DNA from: an uncultured Desulfosarcina sp.
Lineage (GTDB): Bacteria > Desulfobacterota > Desulfobacteria > Desulfobacterales > Desulfosarcinaceae
DNA: 64,000 nucleotides
Assembly (NCBI RefSeq): GCF_963668215.1
Contig: NZ_OY764190.1
Span: 3,720,001-3,784,000, forward strand
Direction: 5' to 3'
Both the position numbers and the translations under genes were made by a program. The notes under the pieces were generated by a model. That model was not told the DNA's origin and searched no databases. It was given only the letters and a program-made list of their open reading frames with translations. This document shows, in pieces, positions 17,038 to 25,000 of the stretch. The first letter of the stretch is position 1. Each line of letters opens with the position of its first letter.

Positions 17038-17823
17038 ATGAAAAACAGCAGAAGACGCTTTCTTCAGATAGCTGGCGTTTCCGCGCTGGGCCTTGGGGCA
17101 AAACCCGTTCTCGATGCCTTCGCTTCGGAAAGCGCCCAAGGGCCCGGCTACCATTTGGCCAAAGGCGAGGATGCCATGGACGCCAAGCAGTGGGCCATGG
17201 TCATCGACACCCGCAAGCTGCAGACCGCCGAAGATCTGGAGCCCATTATCGAAGCCTGCAACAAGATCCACAACGTTCCCACGGGAATTGAGAACAAGAA
17301 CCATGAGATAAAATGGATCTGGGAAGCCCATTACCACAACGCGTTTACCGACAAGGCCGGCCAATTCACCAGCGAGGAAGTCGAGCATCGCCCGTTTTTG
17401 CTTTTGTGCAATCACTGCGAAAATCCTCCCTGTGTAAGAGCCTGTCCCACCAAGGCCACGTTCAAGAACGACAACGGCATCGTCATGATGGACTTTCACC
17501 GCTGCATCGGTTGCCGGTTCTGCATGGCCGCCTGCCCCTTCGGTGCCCGCAGCTTCAATTTCAGAGATCCGCGTCCCTTCATCGAAGAGGAAAACAAAGC
17601 GTTCCCCACCCGCATGAAGGGTGTGGTGGAAAAATGCAACTTCTGCGCGGAGCGTCTGGCCGTCGGCAAGATACCGGCCTGCGTGGAGGCCTCCAACGGC
17701 GCCATCGTTTTCGGCGATCTGTACGACGAGCATTCGGAGGTTCGGGAACTGTTGAAGGAAAACTACACCATCAGGCGGAAACAGACCCTGGGAACAGAGC
17801 CGTCCGTCTACTACATCGTGTGA
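17038..17823 (+). CDS. dsrO: DsrO, periplasmic ferredoxin-like subunit of DsrMKJOP
   Basis: A 261-residue protein with a twin-arginine signal (SRRRFLQIAGVSALGLGA at residues 4-21) that exports it folded with its clusters. Several [4Fe-4S] motifs follow: CNHCENPPCVRACP, CIGCRFCMAACPFG and CNFCAERLAVGKIPAC. It links DsrJ heme to the membrane subunit DsrP. Coupled to dsrJ (three-base gap) with GGAGAA as ribosome binding site. Confidence 0.95.
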   Translation: MKNSRRRFLQIAGVSALGLGAKPVLDAFASESAQGPGYHLAKGEDAMDAKQWAMVIDTRKLQTAEDLEPIIEACNKIHNVPTGIENKNHEIKWIWEAHYHNAFTDKAGQFTSEEVEHRPFLLLCNHCENPPCVRACPTKATFKNDNGIVMMDFHRCIGCRFCMAACPFGARSFNFRDPRPFIEEENKAFPTRMKGVVEKCNFCAERLAVGKIPACVEASNGAIVFGDLYDEHSEVRELLKENYTIRRKQTLGTEPSVYYIV

Positions 17824-17830
17824 GGTGAGC

Positions 17831-18988
17831 ATGCTTGAATTAGCCGTAAAAGGAAATAAATGGTACTGGGGATGGTTGGTCGTTCTGCTGGGTGTCATCG
17901 GTGCCGGCTTCGGGCTCTACCTGATGCAGCTCAAGTTCGGTCTCGGTATTACCGGTATGAGTCGCGACGTCTCCTGGGGATTCTACATCGCCAACTTCAC
18001 CTACCTGGTCGGCGTGGCCGCCGGTGGCGTGATGGTGGTGCTGCCCTATTATCTGCATGACTACAAGGCCTACGGCAAGATCACCATTTTAGGCGAGTTT
18101 CTCGCCATCGCCGCGATCGTCATGTGCCTGCTCTTCATACTGGTCGACCTCGGGCAGCCCATGCGGGCTTTCAACGTTCTGATCTACCCGACGCCCAACA
18201 GTGTATTGTTCTATGATGCCATCGTGCTTAACGGCTACCTGTTCCTCAACCTGGTGATCGGATGGAACGTGCTGGAAGCCGAGCGCAACGGCGTTCACTA
18301 CCAGGGCTGGCTCAAACCCCTGATCTACATTTCGATTCCCTGGGCCGTGAGTATTCATACGGTCACCGCCTACCTGTACTGCGGTCTTCCCGGGCGTCAC
18401 TTCTGGCTGACCGCCATCCTGGCGCCGCGCTTTCTCGCTTCGGCCTTTGCCGCCGGACCCGCGTTGCTTATTCTGCTCTGTCTGTTTATCCGGCGGTTCA
18501 CCAATTTCGATCCGGGCAAAGAGCAGATCCAGGCGTTGGCCAAAACCGTGGCTTATGCCATCTGTCTGAATGTTTTCTTTTTCCTGTGCGAGGTGTTCGT
18601 CGCCTTCTACAGCAACATTCCCGGCCATACCACGCATCTCAAGTACCTGTTCGTCGGCCTGCACGGCCACGGCGCCCTGGTGCCTTGGATGTGGGCCTCC
18701 ATGATTTTCATGACCGTGGGCATCGTGATGACCGTCACCCCGGCCACACGCAAGAACGAGACCTCCCTGGCCATCGCCTGTGCCGTGATTATCATGGGCA
18801 CCTGGATCGACAAAGGCTTGGGCATGATTTCCGGCGGGTTCGTTCCCAATCCCATGCACGAGGTCAACGAATACGTCCCCACGACGCCGGAGATGGGCAT
18901 CACATTAGGTGTTTACGCCATCGGCGCGCTGGTGCTCACCGTGCTTTACAAGATGGCTGTCGGCGTCAAGGAGGAAGTTCACAGCTGA
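17831..18988 (+). CDS. dsrP: DsrP, NrfD-like membrane subunit of DsrMKJOP
   Basis: A 385-residue polytopic NrfD/PsrC-type quinone-interacting protein, about ten transmembrane helices (GMVGWLV..., YHNFTYLVGVAAGG-like segment at FYIANFTYLVGVAAGGVMVVLPYY, later LVPWMWASMIFMTVGIVMTV). It exchanges electrons between menaquinone and DsrO. I chose ATG 17831, with GAGGTGAG just upstream overlapping the dsrO stop; a GTG at 17825 would add two residues. Last gene of the operon, closed by the terminator at 19015. Confidence 0.93.
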   Translation: MLELAVKGNKWYWGWLVVLLGVIGAGFGLYLMQLKFGLGITGMSRDVSWGFYIANFTYLVGVAAGGVMVVLPYYLHDYKAYGKITILGEFLAIAAIVMCLLFILVDLGQPMRAFNVLIYPTPNSVLFYDAIVLNGYLFLNLVIGWNVLEAERNGVHYQGWLKPLIYISIPWAVSIHTVTAYLYCGLPGRHFWLTAILAPRFLASAFAAGPALLILLCLFIRRFTNFDPGKEQIQALAKTVAYAICLNVFFFLCEVFVAFYSNIPGHTTHLKYLFVGLHGHGALVPWMWASMIFMTVGIVMTVTPATRKNETSLAIACAVIIMGTWIDKGLGMISGGFVPNPMHEVNEYVPTTPEMGITLGVYAIGALVLTVLYKMAVGVKEEVHS

Positions 18989-19014
18989 TCCCGACGAATC
19001 GACGATCGACCACC

Positions 19015-19045
19015 AAAATGGCGGGGGCGTGCCCCCGCCATTTTT
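19015..19045 (+). terminator. Intrinsic terminator after dsrP
   Basis: A perfect 14-bp stem, AAAATGGCGGGGGC against GCCCCCGCCATTTT, with a two-base centre, followed by TTGT. It begins 26 bases after the dsrP stop. The symmetric A- and T-tracts would let it work in both directions, separating dsrMKJOP from the downstream dehydrogenase gene. Confidence 0.9.
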
Positions 19046-19095
19046 GTATGGGTTGACCGCCTTTTCCCGTACCCGACCGTGAAAAGGAGAGTCCA

Positions 19096-20130
19096 ATGGC
19101 CGCCGTTCAAAATTCCCCTGTAATTCGCTGTGCCATCAACGGCTTCGGCCGCATCGGCCGCGGCATTCTGAGGGCCCTGTACGAATATCGCCGCTGGCCC
19201 GTGACGATCGTTGCCATCAACGACCTGGCCGCACCGGAAACCGTCGTGCACCTGACCCGCTTCGACTCCACGCACGGTCGTTTTCCGATGCCGGTGCGGG
19301 AAGAAGACGGTTGGCTATGGGTCGGGGAAGACCGCATCCGGCTGCTGCGCCAGGAGAGGCTTTCATCGCGGGCCTGGGAAAAGTTGGAGATCGACGTGGT
19401 GCTGGAGTGTACCGGCCGGATCAAGAGCGGAAGGGCTGCCCGGCAGCACCTGGATGCCGGCGCCGGCAAGGTGCTGATCTCCAATCCGGCCGACGATAGG
19501 GTGGAGGCGACCATTGTATACGGCCTCAACCATAATGAACTGACCGGCCGGGAGGCCATCGTATCCAATGCCTCCTGCACCTCCAACTGCGTCATCCCCG
19601 TGATCGAGGTGCTGGACCGGGCCTTTGGCATCGCCTGCGGCAACATCACCACCATCCACGCGGCCATGAACGATCAGCCGGTGATCGATTGCAGCTGTTC
19701 GAACCTGCGCCTGTGCCGGGCGGCCGGCGTCTCCATCGTTCCGGTGGACACCCGTCTGGACAGGGGCATTGAACGGATTCTGCCGCGGTTTGCCGGCCGT
19801 TTCCAGACCACTGCGCTGCGGGTGCCAACCTTGAACGTGACGGCTATGGACCTGCATCTGTGCCTGGAAAGACCGGCTTCGGCGGACGGGATCAATGCCG
19901 CGCTCAAGGAGGCGGCCGACAGCCGCTTTTCCAGCATCATGGACTATTGCGATATCCCCGTGGCGTCCATCGACTTTAACCACGATCCCCATTCGTGCAT
20001 TGTCGACGCTACCCAGACCCGTGTTTGTGAAAACGGACTGACCAAACTGCTGGTCTGGTGCGACAACGAATGGGGCTTTGCCAACCGCATGCTGGACACG
20101 GTAACGGCGATGATGAAAACGCCCGCCTGA
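19096..20130 (+). CDS. epd: Erythrose-4-phosphate / glyceraldehyde-3-phosphate dehydrogenase (Epd type)
   Basis: A 344-residue GAPDH-superfamily enzyme. The NAD motif is NGFGRIGRGILRALYE (15-30), the catalytic centre SNASCTSNC holds Cys161, and its partner is His188 (TTIHAAM). Blocks IHAAMNDQPVIDCS, DFNHDPHSCIVDATQTRV and LVWCDNEWGFANRMLDT match E. coli Epd more closely than GapA, so it may feed PLP synthesis, or serve as the glycolytic enzyme. A small oddity: the motif reads CTSNC where CTTNC is almost universal. It lies between the dsr terminator and the GAF gene with AAAAGGAGAG upstream. Confidence 0.85.
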   Translation: MAAVQNSPVIRCAINGFGRIGRGILRALYEYRRWPVTIVAINDLAAPETVVHLTRFDSTHGRFPMPVREEDGWLWVGEDRIRLLRQERLSSRAWEKLEIDVVLECTGRIKSGRAARQHLDAGAGKVLISNPADDRVEATIVYGLNHNELTGREAIVSNASCTSNCVIPVIEVLDRAFGIACGNITTIHAAMNDQPVIDCSCSNLRLCRAAGVSIVPVDTRLDRGIERILPRFAGRFQTTALRVPTLNVTAMDLHLCLERPASADGINAALKEAADSRFSSIMDYCDIPVASIDFNHDPHSCIVDATQTRVCENGLTKLLVWCDNEWGFANRMLDTVTAMMKTPA

Positions 20131-20197
20131 TCCCGATTGACAAGAAGATCGACGGCCATCCAACTTTTCGGGAACCCTTCCGCCGCGTCAATTTTGT

Positions 20198-20227
20198 TTG
20201 ACAGCCTCCCAAAGACAATTTTAGCAT
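20198..20227 (+). promoter_or_regulatory. Sigma-70-type promoter before the GAF gene
   Basis: TTGACA (20198-20203), an 18-bp spacer and TAGCAT (20222-20227), 31 bases ahead of the GAF-protein ATG. The -35 is perfect. It makes the GAF gene independent of the upstream dehydrogenase gene. Confidence 0.55.
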
Positions 20228-20258
20228 TGAATATAAACTCGGAAACAAGGAGGGGAAA

Positions 20259-20834
20259 ATGGCATCCGACAACAGGATTACCGTTGACATTTTCAAGGCC
20301 GTAACCCAATCCGTGGCCCACAGTATGGACCTGGACGTCATGGCCAACCGCCTGGCCCAGTCGCTCACCGCCGGTCTGGACATCAAAGGCTGCGCCATTT
20401 TTATGCTCAACGCGGTAACCGAGGAGTTGGAAATCCTGGCCAGTTTCGGCTTGTCGGCCAAATACCTCGCCAAGGGGCCATTGAGCGCGCCCAAAAGCAT
20501 CAACGAAACCTTCCGGGGCAATCCGTTGGTGATCTCGGACGCCGGCAAGAAGAACAAGAGTTTGCAGTACCCGGAGGAAGCCCGCAAGGAGGGGATCGCC
20601 GCCATCGTCTCGCTGCCCATGGTTCACATGGGCGAGGTGGCCGGCGTACTGCGTTTGTACCATTACGAACCGTGGAACGTGTCCAAGCAGGATTTGGAGT
20701 CGCTGCAGATTCTGGCGGGCATTATCGGCCTGGCGATCACCTACGTAAGATATCACAACACCGTTCACGCCGTTGCCGAAGTGCTGGGCAACACCTTCCA
20801 GGTGGAGCTGACCCCGAAAATGGGCAAGCGCTGA
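20259..20834 (+). CDS. GAF domain protein
   Basis: A 191-residue single-domain protein. The whole chain fits a GAF domain: an N-terminal helix (VTQSVAHSMDLDVMANRLAQSL), a sheet and loop (GCAIFMLNAVTEELEILASFGLS), IAAIVSLPMVHMGEVAGVLRLYHY, and a C-terminal helix (DLESLQILAGIIGLAITYVRYH). GAF domains sense small ligands or redox state and usually regulate an output domain; none is attached, so it would work through a partner. AAGGAGGGG is a strong ribosome binding site. Ligand and target unknown. Confidence 0.85.
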   Translation: MASDNRITVDIFKAVTQSVAHSMDLDVMANRLAQSLTAGLDIKGCAIFMLNAVTEELEILASFGLSAKYLAKGPLSAPKSINETFRGNPLVISDAGKKNKSLQYPEEARKEGIAAIVSLPMVHMGEVAGVLRLYHYEPWNVSKQDLESLQILAGIIGLAITYVRYHNTVHAVAEVLGNTFQVELTPKMGKR

Positions 20835-20846
20835 GGACGGATTACA

Positions 20847-20938
20847 GATGTCGGAGGTCAGAGGTCGGAAGTCGGAAGACAGACCTGTGAATTCAGTTTT
20901 CCGACCTCAGTCTTCTGACCTCAGTCCTCCGATTTCTG
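20847..20938. repeat. GGAGGTCAGAGGTCGGAAGTCGG-type inverted repeat (family D)
   Basis: Degenerate GTCGGA/GTCAGA units on the left (20850-20880) face their reverse complement (CCGACCTCAGTCTTCTGACC) on the right (20901-20930), with a short AT-rich centre containing GAATTC. It lies between the convergent GAF and molybdenum-hydroxylase genes, starting about a dozen bases after one stop codon and ending three bases from the other. It may double as a terminator. A shorter single-arm relative (GGAAGTCGGAAGAACGATGTCCGAGG) is seen near 61533. Confidence 0.75.
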
Positions 20939-20941
20939 AAA

Positions 20942-23209
20942 TTACAGCTTTCCCAACCCCTTGAGAATTTTTTCCGGTGTGATGGGCAGGTCCTTGCAAC
21001 GGTAGCCGGTGGCGTGGAAGACCGCCTCGGCAATGGCCGGCGCCGTGGGGGAAACCAACCCTTCGCCGGCCTCCTTGGCCCCCATGGGACCTTCGGGTTC
21101 ATAAGTCTCGATGCACACGGACTCGCCCGGAGGCATGTCCGCGGCATGGGGGATCTTGTAGTCCAGAAAGGTCGTATTGAGCGTTTTGCCGCCCTCCATG
21201 ACGAACTGCTCCGACAGGGCATATCCCAGCCCCATGTGAATGGAGCCTTCCAACTGCCCTTCCACGGCCATGGGATTGAGCACCGTCCCGCAATCGTGGG
21301 CCGTCCACATCTTTTCCACCACAACCCGGCCGGTTTCGGTATCGACGTTTACCGCGGCCACCTGAGCGCCGAAACTGAAGGCCGGCGTCACCAATCCCTT
21401 GCCCCGCGGCGTGTAGGAGCCCCGGGCCACCAGGGGCTCGCCCCGCTGGGTTTTCTGCACGAAGGCCACCGCTTCCCCGAAGGTCATGCCCCGATCCGGC
21501 TTGCCGGCCGCGAACACCCGGCCGTCGGCAAACTCAATGTCGAAAATTACGTTCAGATCGAAGCGGGCCGAGACCGCGCCGGCCAGCTTGGCCTTGATCT
21601 TTTTGGCGGCATCCAGCACGGCGTTGCCGGCCATGAGGGTCACCCGGCTGCCCCATGAGCCCAGGTCCGCCTGGGGGGTCATGGCCGTATCGGCCGCGGT
21701 CAGGCGGACATCCTCCATTTTCAATCCCAGGGCTTCGGCCAGAATCTGCTTGAGCACCGTATCCGAGCCCTGGCCGATGTCCGATGCCATGGTGAGCAGG
21801 TGGACGGTGCCGTCGTCAAAGGCGCGCACCTCGGCCGCCGAAAAGGGGTACTGGGTGTTGAACCAGTTGAAGACGCCGCCGGAGATGAAGCTGTAGCAGC
21901 CGATGCCCACCCCCCGGCCGTTCTTCCGGCTTTTGCGTTTGCGGGACCAGCCGCTGATGCGCCGCACCGCTTTAAGGGACTCGATGAATCCGCAGGAGCT
22001 GATGGTGGCCACGCCGGGCAGTTCGTCGCCGGAAACCATGGCGTTTTTCAGGCGGATGGCGATGGGATCAATGCCCAGTTCCTCGGCGGCCATGTTCATC
22101 TGGGTTTCGGCGGCGAAAAGGGTCTGGGGGGCGCCAAAGCCGCGCATGGCGCTGGCCGGAGGCTTGTTGGTGTAGACGTGTTCGCCCAGGTAGCGGTAGT
22201 TGGGGTAGCGATAGAGCATGGCCCCGAAGTTGCCGGACAGAAAGGTTGCCGTAGGACCCATGGCGTTGTAGGCACCGCCGTCCAGATAAATGTGCAGGTC
22301 CTTGGCCACCAGGGTGCCGTCGCTTTTGAAACCCACTTTGGATTTGAGGATCATGGGGTGGCGCCTCCGCCCGGCAATGAATTCCTCTTCGCGGGTGAGG
22401 GTGAACTTCACCGGCCGGCCGGTCCGGCGGGCCATAAAGGCCGCACAGAACTCCCAGGGCCGCAGCTCCATTTTGCCGCCGAATCCGCCGCCCACGGCGG
22501 GTTTGATCACCCGGATGTCGTTTTCGCGCATATTCAGCGTCGATGCCAGCAGGCACTGGACGATGTAAGGGGTCTGGGTGGAGGTCCACAAGGTGATGCG
22601 TCCGTCCGAATCGCATTGGGCCACACAGGCGCAGGGCTCCAGATAGGTATGGCTGACGGCGTGGACGGTGAAGGTATCCTCACGCACGTAATCGGATGCT
22701 TTAAATCCGGCCTGAATGTCGCCATAGGCGATCTTGCGGTCGATGCTGATATTGGTGGGCGAGGCCTCGTGGATCACCGGAGCCCCCTTGGCCAGGGCCG
22801 ATGGTACATCGAAGACGCCGGGCAGTTCTTCGTACTCGACCCGGATCTGCTCGACGGCCTCCTCGGCGGTGTCGCGATCGACAGCGGCCACGGCCGCCAC
22901 TTCGTCGCCGATGAAACGGACCCGGTCTATGGCCAGCGCGTACTCGTCCTGGGTGCCGGGAAAAAGGCGCCAATTGCCGTAGGTGACCCGGGGGATGTCC
23001 TGCCCGGTGATGACACTGTGAACCCCGGGGATTTTTTTGGCCTTACGGGTATCGATATTAACGATGCGGGCATGGGGCAAAGGGCTGCGGAGCAGTTTGC
23101 CGAATAGCATGCCGGGCAGCTTGATATCGTCGGCGTAGACGGCCTGGCCGGTGGCCTTGGCGCGACCGTCCGTGCGGGGCAGGTCCTTGCCGATGAGCGT
23201 TGGTTTCAT
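20942..23209 (-). CDS. Molybdenum hydroxylase, large (molybdopterin) subunit, xanthine dehydrogenase family
   Basis: A 755-residue catalytic subunit of the xanthine oxidase/aldehyde oxidase family. The N-terminal domain (KDLPRTDGRAKATGQAVYADDI) is followed by cofactor-binding blocks: VGGGFGGKMELRPWEF, SAMRGFGAPQTLFAAE, and the C-terminal MGAKEAGEGLVSPTAPAIAEA, whose Glu in the KExGE context is the family base. It hydroxylates or dehydroxylates an N-heterocycle, aldehyde or CoA-thioester; the substrate is not deducible. Last gene of a three-gene minus-strand operon (2Fe-2S subunit, FAD subunit, this). No XdhC-like maturation factor is in the window. Confidence 0.88.
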   Translation of the reverse strand: MKPTLIGKDLPRTDGRAKATGQAVYADDIKLPGMLFGKLLRSPLPHARIVNIDTRKAKKIPGVHSVITGQDIPRVTYGNWRLFPGTQDEYALAIDRVRFIGDEVAAVAAVDRDTAEEAVEQIRVEYEELPGVFDVPSALAKGAPVIHEASPTNISIDRKIAYGDIQAGFKASDYVREDTFTVHAVSHTYLEPCACVAQCDSDGRITLWTSTQTPYIVQCLLASTLNMRENDIRVIKPAVGGGFGGKMELRPWEFCAAFMARRTGRPVKFTLTREEEFIAGRRRHPMILKSKVGFKSDGTLVAKDLHIYLDGGAYNAMGPTATFLSGNFGAMLYRYPNYRYLGEHVYTNKPPASAMRGFGAPQTLFAAETQMNMAAEELGIDPIAIRLKNAMVSGDELPGVATISSCGFIESLKAVRRISGWSRKRKSRKNGRGVGIGCYSFISGGVFNWFNTQYPFSAAEVRAFDDGTVHLLTMASDIGQGSDTVLKQILAEALGLKMEDVRLTAADTAMTPQADLGSWGSRVTLMAGNAVLDAAKKIKAKLAGAVSARFDLNVIFDIEFADGRVFAAGKPDRGMTFGEAVAFVQKTQRGEPLVARGSYTPRGKGLVTPAFSFGAQVAAVNVDTETGRVVVEKMWTAHDCGTVLNPMAVEGQLEGSIHMGLGYALSEQFVMEGGKTLNTTFLDYKIPHAADMPPGESVCIETYEPEGPMGAKEAGEGLVSPTAPAIAEAVFHATGYRCKDLPITPEKILKGLGKL

Positions 23210-23248
23210 GGGCTTTCCTTTATACGTATCGGTCCTTTTACGAAGTCC

Positions 23249-24127
23249 TCATTTTTTGCCAAGCGCCATTTTGCGGGCGTCGACCAGTGCGCGGATGGTC
23301 AGCACCGTCACCATTTTCCAGCGATAGGCCGCACTGGCCCGCAGATCGTCGATGGGTGCGGTCTCCTGGGATGCGGTCTTCGCGGCGCTGCGAATCAGGG
23401 TGTCGGTCATCTTTTGGCCGATCAACTGCTTTTCGGCCTTCGGGGTCCGCATGGGGACCGGGGCGCAGGCACCGACCACCAGCCGGGCATCGATGCAGCG
23501 ATCTTTTTCGACAACGACCATGGTGCCCACCCCCACGGCCGAACAGTCCAGCTTGCCCCGCTGGGAGAGGCTCAGATAAGCCGTCCCGTTTCCGGCCGGG
23601 GGCAGGGGAACGAAAACCGAGGTGACAATCTCGCCTTTTTCCAGGGCGGTGATCCCCGGTCCCTGGAAAAACTGGTCCAGGGGCAGGCTACGGCCGCCCT
23701 CGGGTCCGGCGATATTGACGCTGGCCCCCATGGCCAACAGGGTGGGGGCATTGTCCGCCGATGGCGAGGCGTTGCACAGGTTGCCTACCACGGTGCCCAT
23801 GTTGCGCACCTGCACATTGGCGGTTCCGCCGGCGGCCTGGGCCACGGTGGGATAATGGCGGCGGATCTGCGGATGGGCCGCCACATCGGCCAGCAGGGCC
23901 GTGGCACCGATGGTGAGTCCCTTTTTTTTGTCAAAAACGATGGCTTCCAGACCGGAAATGCGTTTCAGGCTGACGATGCGTTGCGGAGACGCCATGCGGT
24001 GGCGGATTCTGACTATAAGATCGGTGCCGCCGGCCATGATCCGGGTGCCGGTGCCGCCGTCGACCAGTGCAAGGATAGCTTCTTCTAAAGTCGCGGGAGC
24101 GACATAATCGAATCGGGGGACTGCCAT
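23249..24127 (-). CDS. Molybdenum hydroxylase, FAD subunit
   Basis: A 292-residue medium subunit (CoxM/XdhB-like). The flavin motifs are IMAGGTDLIVRIRHR (about 30-44) and NVQVRNMGTVVGNLCNASPSADNAPTLLAMG (about 104-134, the second FAD-binding block with GNLCNASPSAD), followed by the CO dehydrogenase flavoprotein C-terminal domain. It carries electrons from the [2Fe-2S] subunit to the acceptor. There is no extra cysteine insertion for a [4Fe-4S] cluster, unlike HcrB of 4-hydroxybenzoyl-CoA reductase, so that substrate is less likely. ATG at 24127 with AGGAGGCGAGG upstream. Confidence 0.9.
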   Translation of the reverse strand: MAVPRFDYVAPATLEEAILALVDGGTGTRIMAGGTDLIVRIRHRMASPQRIVSLKRISGLEAIVFDKKKGLTIGATALLADVAAHPQIRRHYPTVAQAAGGTANVQVRNMGTVVGNLCNASPSADNAPTLLAMGASVNIAGPEGGRSLPLDQFFQGPGITALEKGEIVTSVFVPLPPAGNGTAYLSLSQRGKLDCSAVGVGTMVVVEKDRCIDARLVVGACAPVPMRTPKAEKQLIGQKMTDTLIRSAAKTASQETAPIDDLRASAAYRWKMVTVLTIRALVDARKMALGKK

Positions 24128-24138
24128 GACCTCGCCTC

Positions 24139-24633
24139 CTATCGTGTGGGTTGCTTCTTTTTCGGTTGCATCCGGCGGCCGGCCTCGGCGATGGCGTCCA
24201 CGATCTTGTTGTAGCCGGTGCATCGGCAGAGATTGCCGGAAATGGCAGTGCGGATCTCAGTGTCATCGGGGCGGGGGTTGGCCTTGAGAAGGTTCAGGGC
24301 CGAAATCTCCATGCCTGGCGTGCAGAAACCGCACTGGATGGCCCCTTTTTCGATAAAGGACTCCTGGATGGGATGCAGGTCTTCTCCGGACGGCGCCAAC
24401 CCCTCGACGGTGAGAATTTCTCTGCCGTCCATCTCCACGGCCAGGGTCAGGCAGGAACTGACGCTTTTGCCGTCCACCAGGACCGTGCAGGCGCCGCAGT
24501 CTCCCGAGCCGCAGCCCAGTTTGGTTCCCGTGAGGTTGAGGTCTTCGCGCAGCACCTCGTTGAGTGTGCGCCAGGGTTCCACGGCCAGGCAATAGGTGTC
24601 ACCGTTGACCGTCAGGCGGATGTCATGTTTCAT
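24139..24633 (-). CDS. Molybdenum hydroxylase, [2Fe-2S] subunit
   Basis: A 164-residue small subunit (CoxS/XdhC-like). Its N-terminal plant-type ferredoxin motif is C41-x4-C46-x2-C49 and C61 (CGSGDCGACTVLVDG). The second, helical cluster domain is C101-x2-C104 and C136-x-C138 (CGFCTPGM ... CRCTGY). Both sets are complete. First gene of the operon, with GGAG before the ATG at 24633; the FAD gene follows after 11 bases. Confidence 0.93.
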   Translation of the reverse strand: MKHDIRLTVNGDTYCLAVEPWRTLNEVLREDLNLTGTKLGCGSGDCGACTVLVDGKSVSSCLTLAVEMDGREILTVEGLAPSGEDLHPIQESFIEKGAIQCGFCTPGMEISALNLLKANPRPDDTEIRTAISGNLCRCTGYNKIVDAIAEAGRRMQPKKKQPTR

Positions 24634-24699
24634 GGGAGGCTCCAAAAAAAATTATGGAAATTCGGGAATTGCGGGAAACGTTTATCTGTAACGCTCAAG

Positions 24700-24795
24700 T
24701 TAATCGCACACCTTGCTCCCATGTTCCGCTTGGGAGCACCAGAGAACCTCATCCGACAGCTTATGGGGTTCCCATGCAGAGCATGGGAACCAGGC
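24700..24795. repeat. Double-hairpin REP-like repeat (family B), copy 1
   Basis: Hairpin 1 is at 24715-24737 (GCTCCCA ... TGGGAGC). Hairpin 2 is at 24768-24790, a perfect ten-base stem GTTCCCATGC-AGA-GCATGGGAAC. The 30-base linker contains CATCCGACAG. The same two hairpins and linker recur in inverted orientation at 49945-50035. Paired hairpins with a fixed linker are the hallmark of REP/BIME-type elements mobilised by TnpA-REP transposases; no such gene is in the window. Confidence 0.8.
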
Positions 24796-24912
24796 GCTCG
24801 GTGATTTTAGGTCTTAAAAACAGACGTACTAAGAAGCTATATCATAGCTATTGTGTATTTCGTCAAGGTCTATTTCGGACCGATGATCGTCAGTCGGTCA
24901 CCATGGTTAGTT

Positions 24913-24951
24913 CGACCGCCGCTTGACAGAGAGGCGGTCGATCTTTACCCT
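24913..24951 (+). promoter_or_regulatory. Promoter of the PP-loop gene embedded in an inverted repeat (putative operator)
   Basis: TTGACA (24923-24928), a 17-bp spacer and TACCCT (24946-24951), 50 bases before the ATG at 25001. A perfect eight-base inverted repeat, CGACCGCC ... GGCGGTCG (24913-24920 and 24933-24940), brackets the -35. A dimeric regulator bound there would block RNA polymerase. Regulator unknown. Confidence 0.5.
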
Positions 24952-25000
24952 TATCGAATCTGCGAATTGATCAAGACTTGCGACCATTGGAAAGAGGCAC

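Larger units (their letters stand above)
24634..25000. other. Intergenic region: divergent promoters, double-hairpin repeat, palindromic operator
   Basis: This stretch separates the divergent molybdenum hydroxylase operon and PP-loop gene. It holds the double-hairpin repeat (24700-24795) and a promoter flanked by an inverted repeat (24913-24951), which are listed separately. Between them, 24800-24910 is AT-rich with no recognisable element. No coding frame is convincing; the frame running through the repeat would encode only the repeat. Confidence 0.6.

Noticed and set aside
20942..24633. Assignment of the molybdenum hydroxylase as 4-hydroxybenzoyl-CoA reductase
   Set aside because: The FAD subunit lacks the extra Cys insertion for the [4Fe-4S] cluster that marks HcrB, and no aromatic-degradation genes are adjacent; substrate left open.
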